DNA of 64,000 bases from Perilla frutescens (Eukaryota > Streptophyta > Magnoliopsida > Lamiales > Lamiaceae), in the NCBI GenBank assembly GCA_026008535.1, contig BRKX01000003.1, forward strand, positions 58,863,001 to 58,927,000, in the 5' to 3' direction. Below the pieces are notes generated by a model. It did not search any database. It had not been told where the DNA came from and saw only the letters and a program-made list of their open reading frames with translations. A program made the translations under genes and the position numbers. Positions 1-10,454 of the stretch are shown in pieces; position 1 is the first letter of the stretch, and every line of letters starts with the position of its first letter.

Positions 1-1330
1 TGAATCCGGTCATTAACATTTTATAGATAAATCTGTAGACTGTAGTCACACATTTTTTTATAATACATAACCTCCTTTGTGATTTACAAACTATTTTATA
101 GGAAAAAAGTACGTTTATCTAGATTAATGCATAATTAGATAGTGATCATAAGTTTCATACATCATTGAAGAAGAAAAAACTAACCGCCTACCTGTTATTT
201 AGGATTGTTTAGGAATAATCATTTAAGAGAAGAAAAAGAAGAAAATAAATATCAACTAATAATTGGTTGCATGAGACCCATATACGTGAGCAATCGTAGA
301 TAATAAAAATTGTATGTATATGAAAGAGGGAGAGAGAGAAAATCATTGTGGTTTTATAATGTTTTCCCGCCATACACGGGTGAAGCAGTGAAAGTGAGTC
401 ACGTGCTGGATGCCAGCTTATGGCCACGTGCACTGTATCTCATCATTAACACGTCCACTAATGGTCTACTTCCATGATTGACAAATAAATAAACACTAAA
501 ATTTGTATAGCAAAATTCGGATAGAAAAGGATATTTAATTTAGTGACGCACATTTGTTTGTTTGAATTGTTTGATCGTGTTTCAATTCGAATATTAATTT
601 TAATATAAACTTGTGTAGTGGGTCAAAATTCACAAGTTAAAATTAAAATTCAGATCCAAACTCATATTAATTTCTAAATTTATAATTTCATTGATGCTTG
701 ATTATATTTGAATCCAGATCTTGACATACCTTATCTTACGAATTTTAACTTTAGAAGGTCTCACACTAATCATTCCATGCATTTATGTGTATTATTATTT
801 ATCCAAGGCAAATTGAGCACACTTTGTTTTTTCAACATAAATGTTTGTAGTGGTACTTTTGTTTGACAACAAACACAACATGGAGTTAATAGGTGTATAT
901 GCCAGTAAGGAATGAGAATCTCTTATTTCTCCATCCCAATTCAAAAAAATATAACAATAAATAAAAATCAAGGTATACTAGAATTTCCCCAAATTTATTT
1001 AACTCACGTTTTGATTATAGTTTGTCAACTTTATTGTTATAGTTTGGTTTATTTATTGAGGATTAGGTCAGATATATGAGTTTCTTCTCCCTCTTCTAAT
1101 TTTCATTACCGTTATCGAACTTAAATATCCACAAAAGGAAGTCAGAAATTAGAAAAGAAAAAAAAAAGTTTGAATATTGTTTTGGGCTCCGAAGGGGCAA
1201 TAATGTTATTTGAATGGGCCAAGCTAAGGGTACAACAACTAGTTGCCATGGGTTTGGATGAAGCACATGCATTCAATTGGGCTGGATTTTGGTAGGCTAA
1301 GCCCAATAGGTAATGTTTTAATTTGACAAA
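1..1330. other. AT-rich intergenic DNA, no gene seen
   Basis: No supportable coding region, RNA gene or complete repeat was found. Two G-box hexamers (CACGTG) lie at 400-405 and 425-430, 20 bp apart. With no gene identified beside them they cannot be assigned a regulatory role. Confidence 0.5.
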
Positions 1331-1550
1331 GAAGGCCACGATCCGTTAGATGAGTCTAATAGATCTAAATCCACTCAAACCTTCCCAACAGCCTAGCCGC
1401 ATGAGATCCATGCTCCCACGAGCGGTGCGTGGATCTCACACGCTTGGCCTATAATTTTTTTTTCTACTTCCTTTTCCTTTCATTCCGTATCTTTTTCGTC
1501 TCTTTTTTATTTTTTCTTCAATCATAATTTTGTATCAAATGACAAGCGTA

Positions 1551-2035
1551 GTGCACGAACCCACGTATTAGCGGCTAGCGGCGGGCGAGAGCATTGTACG
1601 AGACGTCGGATAAAATATTTAAATTTAAAGTTCATTAATTCCATTTTATGGTATATATTTATTTCAAAAAATTAATTATCGAGCGTAATAATGTGTGGCC
1701 TCGTGCACTGCGTGTGACACCGGATAACAAATTTAAATTAATCAATTTAATTTTAGGTTATATTTTTATTTAAAAAAATAATTATCGAGCACGGTGCACG
1801 AGCCCAAGCGTTAGCATCAGACGAGTGCACTATGCAAGACGCCGAATAAAAAAAATAATTCAATTTAATTTTAGGGTTCATTAATTTCATTTTAGTGAAT
1901 ATATTTATTTAAAAAATCAATTATCGAGCGCATTACACGAAATTACGTGTTAACGTCGGACGAGTGCGATGTGCAAAACACCGGATAAAAATATTAAATT
2001 AATTAAAAAAAATGAATATATATTTATAAAAAAAC
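1551..2035. repeat. ~120-bp degenerate tandem repeat, about four units
   Basis: Four related units start near 1551, 1688, 1790 and 1930. Each has a GC-richer head (variants of gtgcacgagcccacgtg then gacgagtgca...gacgccgga) followed by an AT-rich stretch with ttcattaatt and atatttattt, ending in attatcgagc. A single related unit lies at about 61030-61180, so this is the interior of a dispersed element family whose better preserved copy is 60257-61346. Confidence 0.65.
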
Positions 2036-2154
2036 AAAAAATAAAAAGAAATTGAAAAAAAGAAAAGAAACTAAAAAGAAAAGGAATAGGAGCAGTGAAA
2101 AAAAGAATAAAGAAAAATGCAAAATGAGGAAAGCTACCTTCTAGGTCAAATCAA

Positions 2155-2988
2155 GGGAACAACTATTTGCACCACAAGAAATACTTTTTTGCACCACAAA
2201 ATGAATTAATTATAAAAAAATTATGAAATTACTTAAATATCCTTATTAAATAAAAAAAATCAAAATAATAATAATAAAAACTCCATCTGGTGCTACTCAT
2301 CTACTGTCGCTCTTCTCCTTCTCCGGCGTGCCATGCCGTTAGCCATGGTCGGAGCTGTCGGGCAGCTTCCACTTGAAGCACTGAATCATCGTCCCAATTA
2401 TGATGACCACCTCCTGAATGGCTAAAAGCATCCCCAGGCAACCTCTTTTGCCCGTTCCAAACGGTAGCGGCTCAAAATGCTACCATTTAACGTCGATGGC
2501 GGTCTTTTCCTTCTCCAAAAACCTCTCCGGCCGGAACGCCGTCGGGAAATCCCATATTTTATGGTTCCGCCCCATGGACCAGCGGTTGACGAAGAGCAGC
2601 GTGTTGGCTGGAATCGTGTAGCCGTCGATGACACAGTCGGAGATCGATTTCCTCGTCAACATTGGGATTGGAGGGTGGAGCCGGAATGTTTCTTTGATGA
2701 GGGTTTGAAGGTATGGCAGATTTGGGGTGTCGGATTCTTGTAGAATTCTGTCAAATCCGACGATGTTGGCAATCTCTTCTTGAGCTTTCTTCAGCACATT
2801 TGGAGGAGTAGTACGCCGAAGAAGAAGAACGGCAATAGATGTGCAGAAATTGGAGTTTTTTTTATTTTATTATTATTTTAATTTTTTATTTAATAAGGAT
2901 ATTTAAGTAATTTTGTAATTAACTATTTTTGAATTAATTCATTTTGTGGTGCAAAGAGTAAAAAATACGGTGCAAATAGAAACTCCCC
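2155..2988. mobile_element. Pack-type TIR element (probable MULE) carrying a P450 fragment
   Basis: Long terminal inverted repeats of about 130-140 bp bracket a GC-richer core. The left arm runs from GGGAAC at 2155 to about 2288. The right arm, about 2855-2988, reads as its reverse complement: both contain CTATTTGCACC, GCACCACAAAATGAATTAAT and TACTTAAATATCCTTATT. The core (2339-2803) is a fragment of a cytochrome P450 gene. Long TIRs plus a gene fragment and no transposase fit a Pack-MULE. The flanks AAATCAA and AAATAAA form only an imperfect 7-bp duplication, so the superfamily is not proven. Confidence 0.75.
2339..2803 (-). pseudogene. CYP93-like cytochrome P450 3' exon fragment, captured and broken
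   Basis: Read on the minus strand, the fragment begins at PNVLKKAQEEI and covers the C-terminal third of a plant A-type P450. The ExxR of the K helix is visible as KETFRLHPPIPM. The PERF-type motif follows as FRPERFLE, then the heme loop as FGTGKRGCLG with the cysteine present, though the usual CPG is CLG. An in-frame TAG interrupts it just before the heme loop, and it ends at TAA 2339-2341. The I helix and the N-terminal two thirds are absent, so it cannot encode an enzyme. The RLHPPIPM and LLFVN context resembles CYP93 (the flavonoid-related clade). That assignment rests on memory of the family, not on a search. It lies wholly between the inverted repeats of the 2155-2988 element, so it was probably carried there by transposition. 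Confidence 0.8.
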
Positions 2989-3847
2989 AAATAAAATCCG
3001 TTAGACCATCTAACAGGAAATTTCCTCAATTTAATTTTATACAAAATTAGTTTTCTTTTCTTTTTTTAAGTTATTGGTATTCTTTTATTTGAACCCGAAT
3101 TGGTTTGATAAATTGTATTTTAGTGATTGAATATAATTAGTAACAATTTTTGTCGTGGTTAAAAAATAATCTTGCCGTATGTCCTGTTAATTTTAAGATA
3201 TAATTTAGGCAATGGAATTAATTTTTTATTTACTTATTTATTTATTTTTAAAAAAATATTTGATTTATTTTATAGAATTCGAATCCAGATATTTGTTCCG
3301 GCCCTATAATTTCCTTGTATATAAATAGTTAAGTGATTATTTTATAGACACGTAATTAAGCCGGGTAATTGACAACTTACACATTCAATTTATACTTCTT
3401 TTGCACAATGTGCCGTAATACCAAAAAATTTACATCTTCAACTGACATTTGTATTGCCAAGTTGCCACACAAAACAATTCAACTCAAATTTAGTGTTTGA
3501 CATTTATTTGTAAATAAAATTATCACGTTAGTCAATTATAATGTTAAACATCATTAACATTTAAAAAATAAATAACTAAATTAAAATAATATCTAACAAT
3601 GTTTGAAATCCAACTTTCCAGTTATAAACTAAGGTAATTAAAAAAATTACAAAAATATCATTCATTTTTATGATTTTAGCCATAAGCAACCTATCATAAT
3701 TGTTATTTAAACTTTTTTTTACCATAATTAATGTATGAGTTAAAAAAAAAAAATAAAAAAAATCTGAAACATAATGTGCTACATAAGTCAGAATATTAAG
3801 AAATGGGACATCGTATTTGATCTCTTGTGCGACACACTAGTATATTA
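2989..3847. other. AT-rich intergenic DNA
   Basis: No coding sequence or recognisable repeat boundary was found. The part just after 2989 (ATCCGTTAGACCATC) resembles the right end of the 60257-61346 element, so the Pack-type element probably inserted into an older copy of that family. Confidence 0.4.
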
Positions 3848-4965
3848 CACTACAAAAAAAAAAATGCGATTTAGCGACGGAATTAACAACGGATTATATT
3901 CCGTCATTAAATTATCGAAAGAATTGACGACGGATTAAGATTATGATGTTTAACGACGGACTAACGACGGAGTTTTTCGTCTCTAACTTCACAACGGAAG
4001 ACGGAAAAATCTGTCATCACACGTCGTATTTTAATTTTTAAATTTATTTTTTATTTTAACAACGGACTAACGACGGATTTTTCAGTTGCTACGTAGAGAC
4101 GGAAAAATTCGTCGTTAAATATTATTTTTTTTATTTTAGCGACCGGTTAGCTACAGAATAATTCTGGAGCTAAAATTAATTTTGATTTTTTTATTTTTTT
4201 AAAATATTTTGAATTTTTTATTTTTTGTATTTTTCAATTAATACTTAATTTCAAATTAAAATTAATTTTTTAAAATTTTTAATTTTTTATTTGTTTTATT
4301 TTTTCGGATTTATTTGATTTTTTTAAAAATTTTAGTATTTTATATTAATTTTTCATATTTTATATCATTTTTTAATATTTTATATTATTTTTAATTTTTA
4401 TAGTAATAATTTTTTTCTAATTTAAATTAATCTGTTGAATATTTCTAATTTTTTTATTTTACATTTTCAAATTTTCATTTTATTTTTTTTATTTTTTAAT
4501 ATTTTATACTATTTTTTTAATATTTTATATTATTTTTAATTTTTCAAGTACTAATTATTTTTGAATTTAAATTAATCTTTTGAATATTTCTAAAATGAAT
4601 TTTGATTTTTTTTATTTTTTAATATTTTATATTATTTTTATTTTTATTTTTATTTATTTTTATTTTTATTTATTTTTCTTTTTCAGATTTATTTTATTTT
4701 ATAAATTTTTAAGTTTTTTATTATTTATATGATTTTTTAATGTTTGTAGCATTTTATTTTTAATTTATTAATATTTGAGAAAATTAATTAAATAATATTA
4801 AATAATGATATAATATATTTATATTTTATAATAAACAAATAATATTAAAAATTAAAATAGATATTTAAATAAATGAATAATATATAATTATTTAATTTAA
4901 AAATAATATAAATGAATAATATATAAATATTTAAATAAATGAATAAGATATAATAAGTTTCGTGC

Positions 4966-4987
4966 GTGTGTGTGTGTGTGTGTGTGT
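4966..4987. repeat. (GT)n microsatellite
   Basis: Run of about 11 GT dinucleotides inside the CACTA element. Confidence 0.9.
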
Positions 4988-5023
4988 ACACTATTTCCGT
5001 GTTATACATAAAAGACTCACCAG

Positions 5024-5133
5024 ACCGTTCCGGTGGGGATGACCTAGTGGTGGAGTGAGATTGCTCGGAGACCAAATGTCATGGGTTCGAATCTCCTCAA
5101 TACCACAGGTCGTGTGTGTGAGTAAAAAAAAAA
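5024..5133 (+). mobile_element. tRNA-derived SINE nested in the CACTA element
   Basis: A roughly 110-bp body has a tRNA-like head: an A-box-like segment GACCTAGTGGTGGAG and a B box GGGTTCGAATC about 40 bp later. It ends in GAGT plus a run of A. It is flanked by a perfect 13-bp duplication AAAGACTCACCAG (5011-5023 and 5134-5146). Pol III boxes, a 3' A tail and a long target duplication together indicate a SINE. Immediately downstream (about 5147-5200) a second tRNA-like stretch with ATTCGAGTTC may be an older SINE. Confidence 0.8.
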
Positions 5134-5639
5134 AAAGACTCACCAGGCCATCTGGTGAGTGCACAAGCCTCCTTCCTAGAGTTCCCGAATTCGAGTTCTG
5201 ATTTGCGCAAACTGTAAGATTTAATTTGAATTCTCTTGGCCTGCGGCTTGGCCTTAGACGCGCCCCCAGGGCTCGGCTCGGCTCGACTCGATTGTGGCTG
5301 GTGGGTGTTCTATTTTTTTCACGACGGATATGTTCCGTCGTAAATCCGTCGCTAAATTAATAATTTTTTTAAATTTTTTATTCTCTAACGACAGAATTTG
5401 GCGATAAGTTAGCGATGGAAGAATTCTGTCGTTAACATTTTCCCGTCGTTAATTTTGTCATTAAAATGACTAACTACGGGTTGAATCCGTCGTTAAAATG
5501 ACTTAATGACGGTTTTTTTATTTTTAGCGATGGAAAAATCTGTACCTAAAACGCGAATTTTTTGTAGTGTTATGAAGGAGAGTTGGTTATTTCATGTTTT
5601 ATTTAGGGCTCTAAATGAATTAAACTACTGCTAAAATAC

Positions 5640-5960
5640 TCGAATATCGACTCGAAAAAAGTTCATTCAAGACTGGTTCGTTTATTAAATGAGCCGAGTT
5701 CGAGCCTACTAAATGAGCTCGCCATTTTCTAGAGTCGAACTCGAGCTTGGCAAGTCGAGCTCACGAGCTAACTCGGCTCGTGAGGTTTTTCAATTTTTTA
5801 ACGAGTTGTCTCATCAACTGTCTTGCGAGCCGGGTCGCGAGTAATTAAATGAGTCGAGCTCGAGCCTGGCTCACGAGTACTTAAATGAGTCGAACTCTAG
5901 CCGGGCTCGTGAATAATCTCACGAGTCTATCTCGTGAGTACTTAAATGAGCCGATTAGAA
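5640..5960. repeat. GAGCTCG-rich degenerate repeat
   Basis: Many overlapping variants of gagccgagctcgagcc and ctcgtgagtacttaaatgag lie in both orientations. This looks like the internal repeat tract of a decayed DNA transposon. No terminal inverted repeats or duplication could be fixed, so no family is assigned. Confidence 0.5.
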
Positions 5961-6049
5961 CTCGAGACACGTACTATTTTTGTAATTTTTTAAATATTAT
6001 TTCTGTATATTGTAATTTTTGTCAAATTAATAGTTCTCATTAAAATAAA

Positions 6050-7076
6050 ATGAAATTAAGGGTATTATCTATTAAACTAATATTATTAAAGTTAAGAAAT
6101 CAACGATCAAGATTCAAGAATAATAATTATACACACAAACTAATGAACTGTGTGTGTGTGTGTGTGTGTGTAGTTATCTTATTTACAATTTCACTCAGTA
6201 TATTAGTATAATAAAAAATAATATGAAATGATATTAAATTAATATTATTGAAATTTAGAAATAGAATGTGCAACAATAAATATTAAGGAATAAAAGAAAT
6301 TAAGGCTAATATTTACAAAATAGTGCTTCTTAATTCATTAGAAAAAGTAAAGAAAAAAGAAAATTATCAATATATAGTTAATCCATCTTAGATTATTAGT
6401 TATAACTTATAAATTTATAATTCGTGTAAAGTAATAAAGAAAAAAATAACATAAAAATTTAAATTAATATTGATAATTTGACAAAATAATACTCATCATT
6501 AAATATTAATACATAAAATTAAATCAATGATATTAAATTAATATTATCGAAATTAACAAAGTAATAATGGAAAAATGAAATTAACCCAAATTAAAACTAA
6601 TCAAATATTCAAGAGTAACAATATTCTTAGCACCGATGTTATATAGTCTATCCTATACTTTTAGTTATATACATTATCATCTATCTATTAGTATTCTAGT
6701 ATATAGTCGATATTAGTTAAAATGTACATAGCAATAAAAGGAAAAAAAGAAAATTAACAAAAAAAAGACTAATATTGACAAAATATTCATTCTTAATTCA
6801 TTAAATATGAAATATGAAATTAAATAAATGATATTGAAAACACAATAAATTCTCAAAATTTTCTTATCAAAATTAAGAAATCAAATGTTCAAGATTAAAA
6901 ATATTATTATTTCTTAGTAGTTAGTACAAATGTTATATGGTTAATCTTATATTCTTAGTTTTATAAACTATTTGTATTATAGGATATAGTCTATATAACT
7001 ATAGTTTATATTAATTGATACGTGCATAGCAATAAAAAAAAGTTTAACAAAAATTAAGACTAATATTAAATAAGCT
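6050..7076. repeat. AT-rich degenerate tandem array, period about 290-310 bp
   Basis: Segments near 6600-6780 and 6890-7075 repeat the same order of short motifs: aaatgttcaagatt, atgttatatagt, tagtctatat, catagcaataaaa and aagactaatatt. Weaker matches occur near 6110-6350 and 6370-6590. A (TG)n microsatellite lies at 6150-6171. No coding potential was seen. Confidence 0.5.
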
Positions 7077-7163
7077 AAAATGAGATGTGATGATCTTGGT
7101 TTCACTCTTAATTTCACTCTTTAAGTAGTAGGTGGTGCAACCAAGATCATCACATCTCATTTT
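7077..7163. repeat. Perfect 25-bp inverted repeat (foldback hairpin)
   Basis: The arms 7077-7101 and 7139-7163 are exact reverse complements with a 37-nt loop (core TGAGATGTGATGATCTTGGT). After one mismatch three further bases pair inside the loop. An RNA from either strand would fold into a hairpin of about 87 nt. It could be a tiny foldback element or a miRNA-like precursor. No known miRNA was recognised in either arm. Confidence 0.75.
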
Positions 7164-7610
7164 TTTTCACTTTGTAATTATTTCTATATGTATTTAATTA
7201 TGTGATTACTTTATTATGATTCTAACGAACATAACTAAATTTCGTTGCAGTTGCTCTAGGATTTACATGATGGAAGTGGATCATAACCAATTAATCAAAT
7301 TTCAATCCAAAATAGGTATTTAACATATGTTAAGTGTAACATGTTAGTTTTTGGGATCAAAAGTATTGAGATATAAACTCTGTGATCAAAAGTGTCAAAA
7401 AAATAAACTTTGGACCAAAATTGAATATTTTGGCACTAAAAGTGTTTAGAACCTATTTTTACGGGACCAAAAATGTACTTTACTCATGATTTTCTTATTT
7501 GATTTTAAATTTATTTTATTTGCCTATTTTGTACTTGAAAGATTTTTTTGCAATAGATGCATTGGACTTTCTTTTCCCCATTTTTATCAATTACCTCTTT
7601 AAAGTCCTTC
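7164..7610. other. AT-rich DNA, no gene
   Basis: Contains repeated phrases such as gggatcaaaag and ggaccaaaa, common in decayed plant repeats. No boundaries or coding sequence were found. Confidence 0.4.
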
Positions 7611-7837
7611 CATACTGGATATTCAGCTCCAACTTAAAAGATCATTACAAAAAGCTCAGGATCAAATGAGAGCAATAGCTAATCGCAGACGGTAACATAG
7701 AGAATTTATTGTCAATGATTGGGTGTATTTGAAATTGAGACCCTATAAACAATTATCAATTTGTATGCATCGTGTATGGAAACTAAACTCGAGGTATGTT
7801 GGCCCTTTTCTAGTGCTACAAAGGGTGGGAGAGATGG
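7611..7837 (+). pseudogene. Ty3/gypsy integrase C-terminal remnant, part 1
   Basis: Translation shows KAQDQMRAIANRRR, a stop, then NDWVYLKLRPYKQLS and KLNSRYVGPFLVLQRVGE. This matches the gypsy integrase C-terminal module (usual pattern GDWVYLKL-PY-Q...KL-PR--GPF-V). The reading is cut at 7837 by the 7838-9318 insertion and resumes at 9319. Upstream gag, protease, RT and RNase H were not found, so the element is 5'-truncated. A stop codon in place of the residue after RRR shows it is dead. Confidence 0.75.
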
Positions 7838-9318
7838 TGATGCGCAGTCGTTTCGCGCTCAAAATAAATTTGTATGCTTCTGTGCCCACAGCGAGCGTAG
7901 CTAGCTCGTGATTATGAGTCTATCCTATAGAGAGCTGATGTGATTCCACCTTCGAGTAACCAATCACACAAGGGTTTAGTTTGCTATCACTTTACTGAAT
8001 TAAATCTGCAAAAAGAACACTAAAGAAAATATCAAATAATAAAGGTTCCGGTATTTGAACTAGGTTTAAGTCTAAAACTACTCGATCATTGGCACACTGA
8101 TTTTCATGCATTAATAAGTCACTCAGTTATGGAGACTGGATTCCTCTCCGCGTCTCCTTATTCATCCTTTCATTTTAGGTTTAAAAACGATTCCTCGTCA
8201 AGTATACCCCTAACCTATCACCCATCCCTCGGTTCCCTAAAGAGATGTAAATGATAGGAAGCATTTTGCCTCTAGATGAATCCAAGTTTATTATGTTTAT
8301 CGATTCCTCGTGTACCCCCAATAACCCACCAATTCCCTTATTACTATCTATATGAATCAACACACAGTCACGATTCGCTAATTCAATTAATAGTGGTGTG
8401 CCCTCTATGTCTAACGAGTGATCAGCCATATTGGGCATTTCAGACACACACTCACGTAGAACAAGGACAAGAATCGACAGAAACCTTTCATGCATTACTA
8501 TGCCCATTTCAGCCTCACAAGTCTAGTTTTACTTAAACCATTTCCTATCGTTCAAACACTGGAATTAAAGATCTAGCCAAGCATGCTAGATGAAATTAAA
8601 TTTGCAGAAATGAAAAACATAATATAAACGAAAACTTACTGGATTGTTTTTAGCTGCTTACGAAAATGGAAATGCAAAAATGTAAAATTGTATATGTGTT
8701 TCAGACTTCCAAAGTTGTATTTCCAGAAAATAAAACTTGTTTAAATAGATACATTTCCGAGTTCAAACTCCCCCACAGGCAGGGGTTCTTCAACTGTCTT
8801 CCGGGTCTGGCGTGCCCTCTACAACTGACTGGATAAGCATTATCCAGTTTGTTGATCAAATCCCTATTTTTCAGGGATTGAGCTTATCTCTTCATCTCCA
8901 CGCCTCCCAGCAGTCCATCTTAGCACAAACTCTCATCGGACTTGCATCTATCTCTTACGCCTCTTTCACTTCAACTGATTCCCAAAAATCCCGCATGTGC
9001 CCATTTCAGGCCTGTGATTGAGTCTGCACGAGCAATGTGGGCACGACATCATCTAGTCAGCTTCATCTTTGGCATTGTGCCCATTCTGCTTTCCGAATAT
9101 TTGATAAATGCTGAAGAAGTTCCTCGTGCCTCTGAGTGAGTGTTGTTTATGGTGTTTAGATAGGCTTGAATATTAGGCATAAAATGCCTCTTTCGCCAGA
9201 CTCAACCTCTGAAATGCCCTTGACCACAATCTTGTTCTTTTCGATTCAAAACAGACTGAAAAGAACATTTATAATAGAATAATATGCCCATAAAAACATA
9301 AAATAAATAGACTTATCA
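7838..9318. mobile_element. Probable solo LTR inserted in the gypsy remnant
   Basis: The insert begins TGATGCGC and ends GACTTATCA, so it has TG...CA termini. It is flanked by GATGG (7833-7837) and GATGC (9319-9323), a 5-bp target duplication with one mismatch. Removing it rejoins the integrase reading frame of the host gypsy remnant. Its 1.48 kb shows no coding domain or primer-binding site, which fits a solo LTR. On the minus strand its start, TGATAAGTCTATTT, resembles plant gypsy LTR starts. Confidence 0.65.
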
Positions 9319-9640
9319 GATGCCCTATGAACTTCAACTTCGTGTAAATTCTAAGTTGCATCTGATATTTTATGTCAGTCTTTTTAAGAAAAATATCAAA
9401 CCGCACCACTTAGTCACTACTATACTACCAGAATTTGATGAAGATGGTGCTATATTGTTGCAGCTAATCAAAATCTTAGCTCGATAATTGATAAAAAAGA
9501 ACAACCGCCCTAGCTCAGAGGTGTTAGTCTATTGGGCTCATTTGCCAGAGGAAAAAACAACGTGGGAAGATTTTCTTACAATGGAGAAGAAGTATTCATT
9601 CCTCTTTGACTTGAGGACAAGTAAATCGTGAAGAAGGGGG
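9319..9640 (+). pseudogene. Ty3/gypsy pol tail, part 2, with polypurine tract
   Basis: Continues the remnant with YELQLRVNSKLHLIFYVSLF, then a gap of decayed sequence, then VLVYWAHLPEEKTTWEDF. The last is the chromodomain-like tail motif (W--LP-E--TWE) that ends gypsy polyproteins. It is followed by the polypurine tract AAGAAGGGGG (9631-9640). At least one in-frame stop lies between the two motifs. Confidence 0.75.
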
Positions 9641-9643
9641 TAA

Positions 9644-9900
9644 TGTTACGATAGAGATTAGTTGGAGTTGGTTGACAAGGCTACATGGTAGCGGGAGTTA
9701 AAAGAGTCAGTTAGATCGGTTATGAGAAGTTAAGAGAGTCAGTTAGCTAGATCGGTTATGAGACCAAATTAGTTAGAAGTGTGATTGTATAAAGAGAAAG
9801 AGGGAGTTGGTATGCAGGGCATCAAACATACACATTTGTAACAGAGTTCTCTCAATAAAAAAATTTATTTATTTTGGTTGCAAAGTCTTGTTATTGATTC
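9644..9900 (+). mobile_element. Gypsy 3' LTR (end approximate)
   Basis: TGTTACGATAG starts three bases after the polypurine tract, the expected position of a 3' LTR. The stretch holds a polyadenylation-like AATAAA near 9855. The right end is not definable because no second LTR survives for comparison. Confidence 0.5.
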
Positions 9901-10029
9901 ATCTTTATTTTGCAATTTCTTATGCAATTTATGTAATCAATGGCGATTGATAATGCCAAAAGGTTCTGCCATTGATAACAAACTGATTGCCAAGTCCTTT
10001 ATCATTAATTGAGCGGTGGAGTCGAAGAC

Positions 10030-10272
10030 TTTTTCCTACAGAGGTGCAATATGCAATTCAATCTGGGTTGAAGCTCGTCATTTTGATCACATTACTTATA
10101 GTTGGGTTTGAAGAAATGCGAACACGGTGACGCATTCGTTAGCTAATTTAGCTATTAGTAATCCTTGTTTTTCCTAATTCACCGGTGATATCCCGATGTT
10201 GATTTTGTCTGATGTTCCATCCATTGAACGGTTTTTCACTTGATTTATTCTTTGATTTTCCCTAAAAAAAAA
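10030..10272 (+). pseudogene. RNase H (RVT_3-type) remnant of a LINE, with A tail
   Basis: Translation gives IWVEARHFDHITYSWV, a stop, then RNANTVTHSLANLAIS and, after another stop, FTGDIPMLILSDVPS. This is the C-terminal RNase H pattern of plant retroelements (R--N--AH-LA--A ... W---IP), with the family's catalytic-region alanine replaced by threonine. The piece ends in CCCTAAAAAAAAAA, as expected of the 3' end of a LINE-type insertion. Two stops show it is inactive. A host-derived reverse-transcriptase-related fragment is an alternative. Confidence 0.55.
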
Positions 10273-10427
10273 AGTCAAGAAAACTAGGTTAATTACTTAC
10301 AAAATAAAGATTAAAAAAATTAGAAACACAAAGGACATAGCAGCAAAATGTTATTTAAACTTACTATGCAATGATGGTGGAAGGATTACTGTTCGAGATT
10401 GAAAAATGAGTAGGAATATCAGTGATA

Positions 10428-10454
10428 CTAGTATTACCCATGTGCGATGCACAT
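10428..10454 (-). mobile_element. Helitron 3' terminus, minus strand
   Basis: On the minus strand the order is hairpin, short spacer, CTAG, T. The hairpin is ATGTGC-GAT-GCACAT at 10440-10454 and CTAG is at 10428-10431. Helitrons end in a small hairpin followed by CTRR before a target T. The element body would extend to the right. Its 5' TC end was not located. Two further ends of this kind occur at 39644 and 59394. Confidence 0.6.

Larger units (their letters stand above)
3848..5569. mobile_element. Non-autonomous CACTA element
   Basis: The left end is CACTACAAAAAAA at 3848 and the right end is its complement TTTTTTGTAGTG ending at 5569. Both are flanked by the 3-bp target duplication TTA (3845-3847 and 5570-5572), diagnostic of CACTA/En-Spm. 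The subterminal regions hold many copies of short motifs such as acgacgga, cgtcgtta and ccgtcgttaa in both orientations, as expected of transposase-binding subterminal repeats. The interior is AT-rich with no transposase, so the element is non-autonomous. It carries a nested SINE at 5024-5133. Confidence 0.9.

Noticed and set aside
2477..2743. Plus-strand 88-codon open frame
   Set aside because: Antisense of the P450 fragment, whose motifs read on the minus strand.
5024..5133. Possible tRNA gene (B box GGGTTCGAATC)
   Set aside because: No acceptor stem or anticodon arm fits; the A tail and 13-bp duplication show a SINE.
8181..9139. Several 60-108-codon open frames on both strands
   Set aside because: They lie inside the probable solo LTR and show no recognisable motif.
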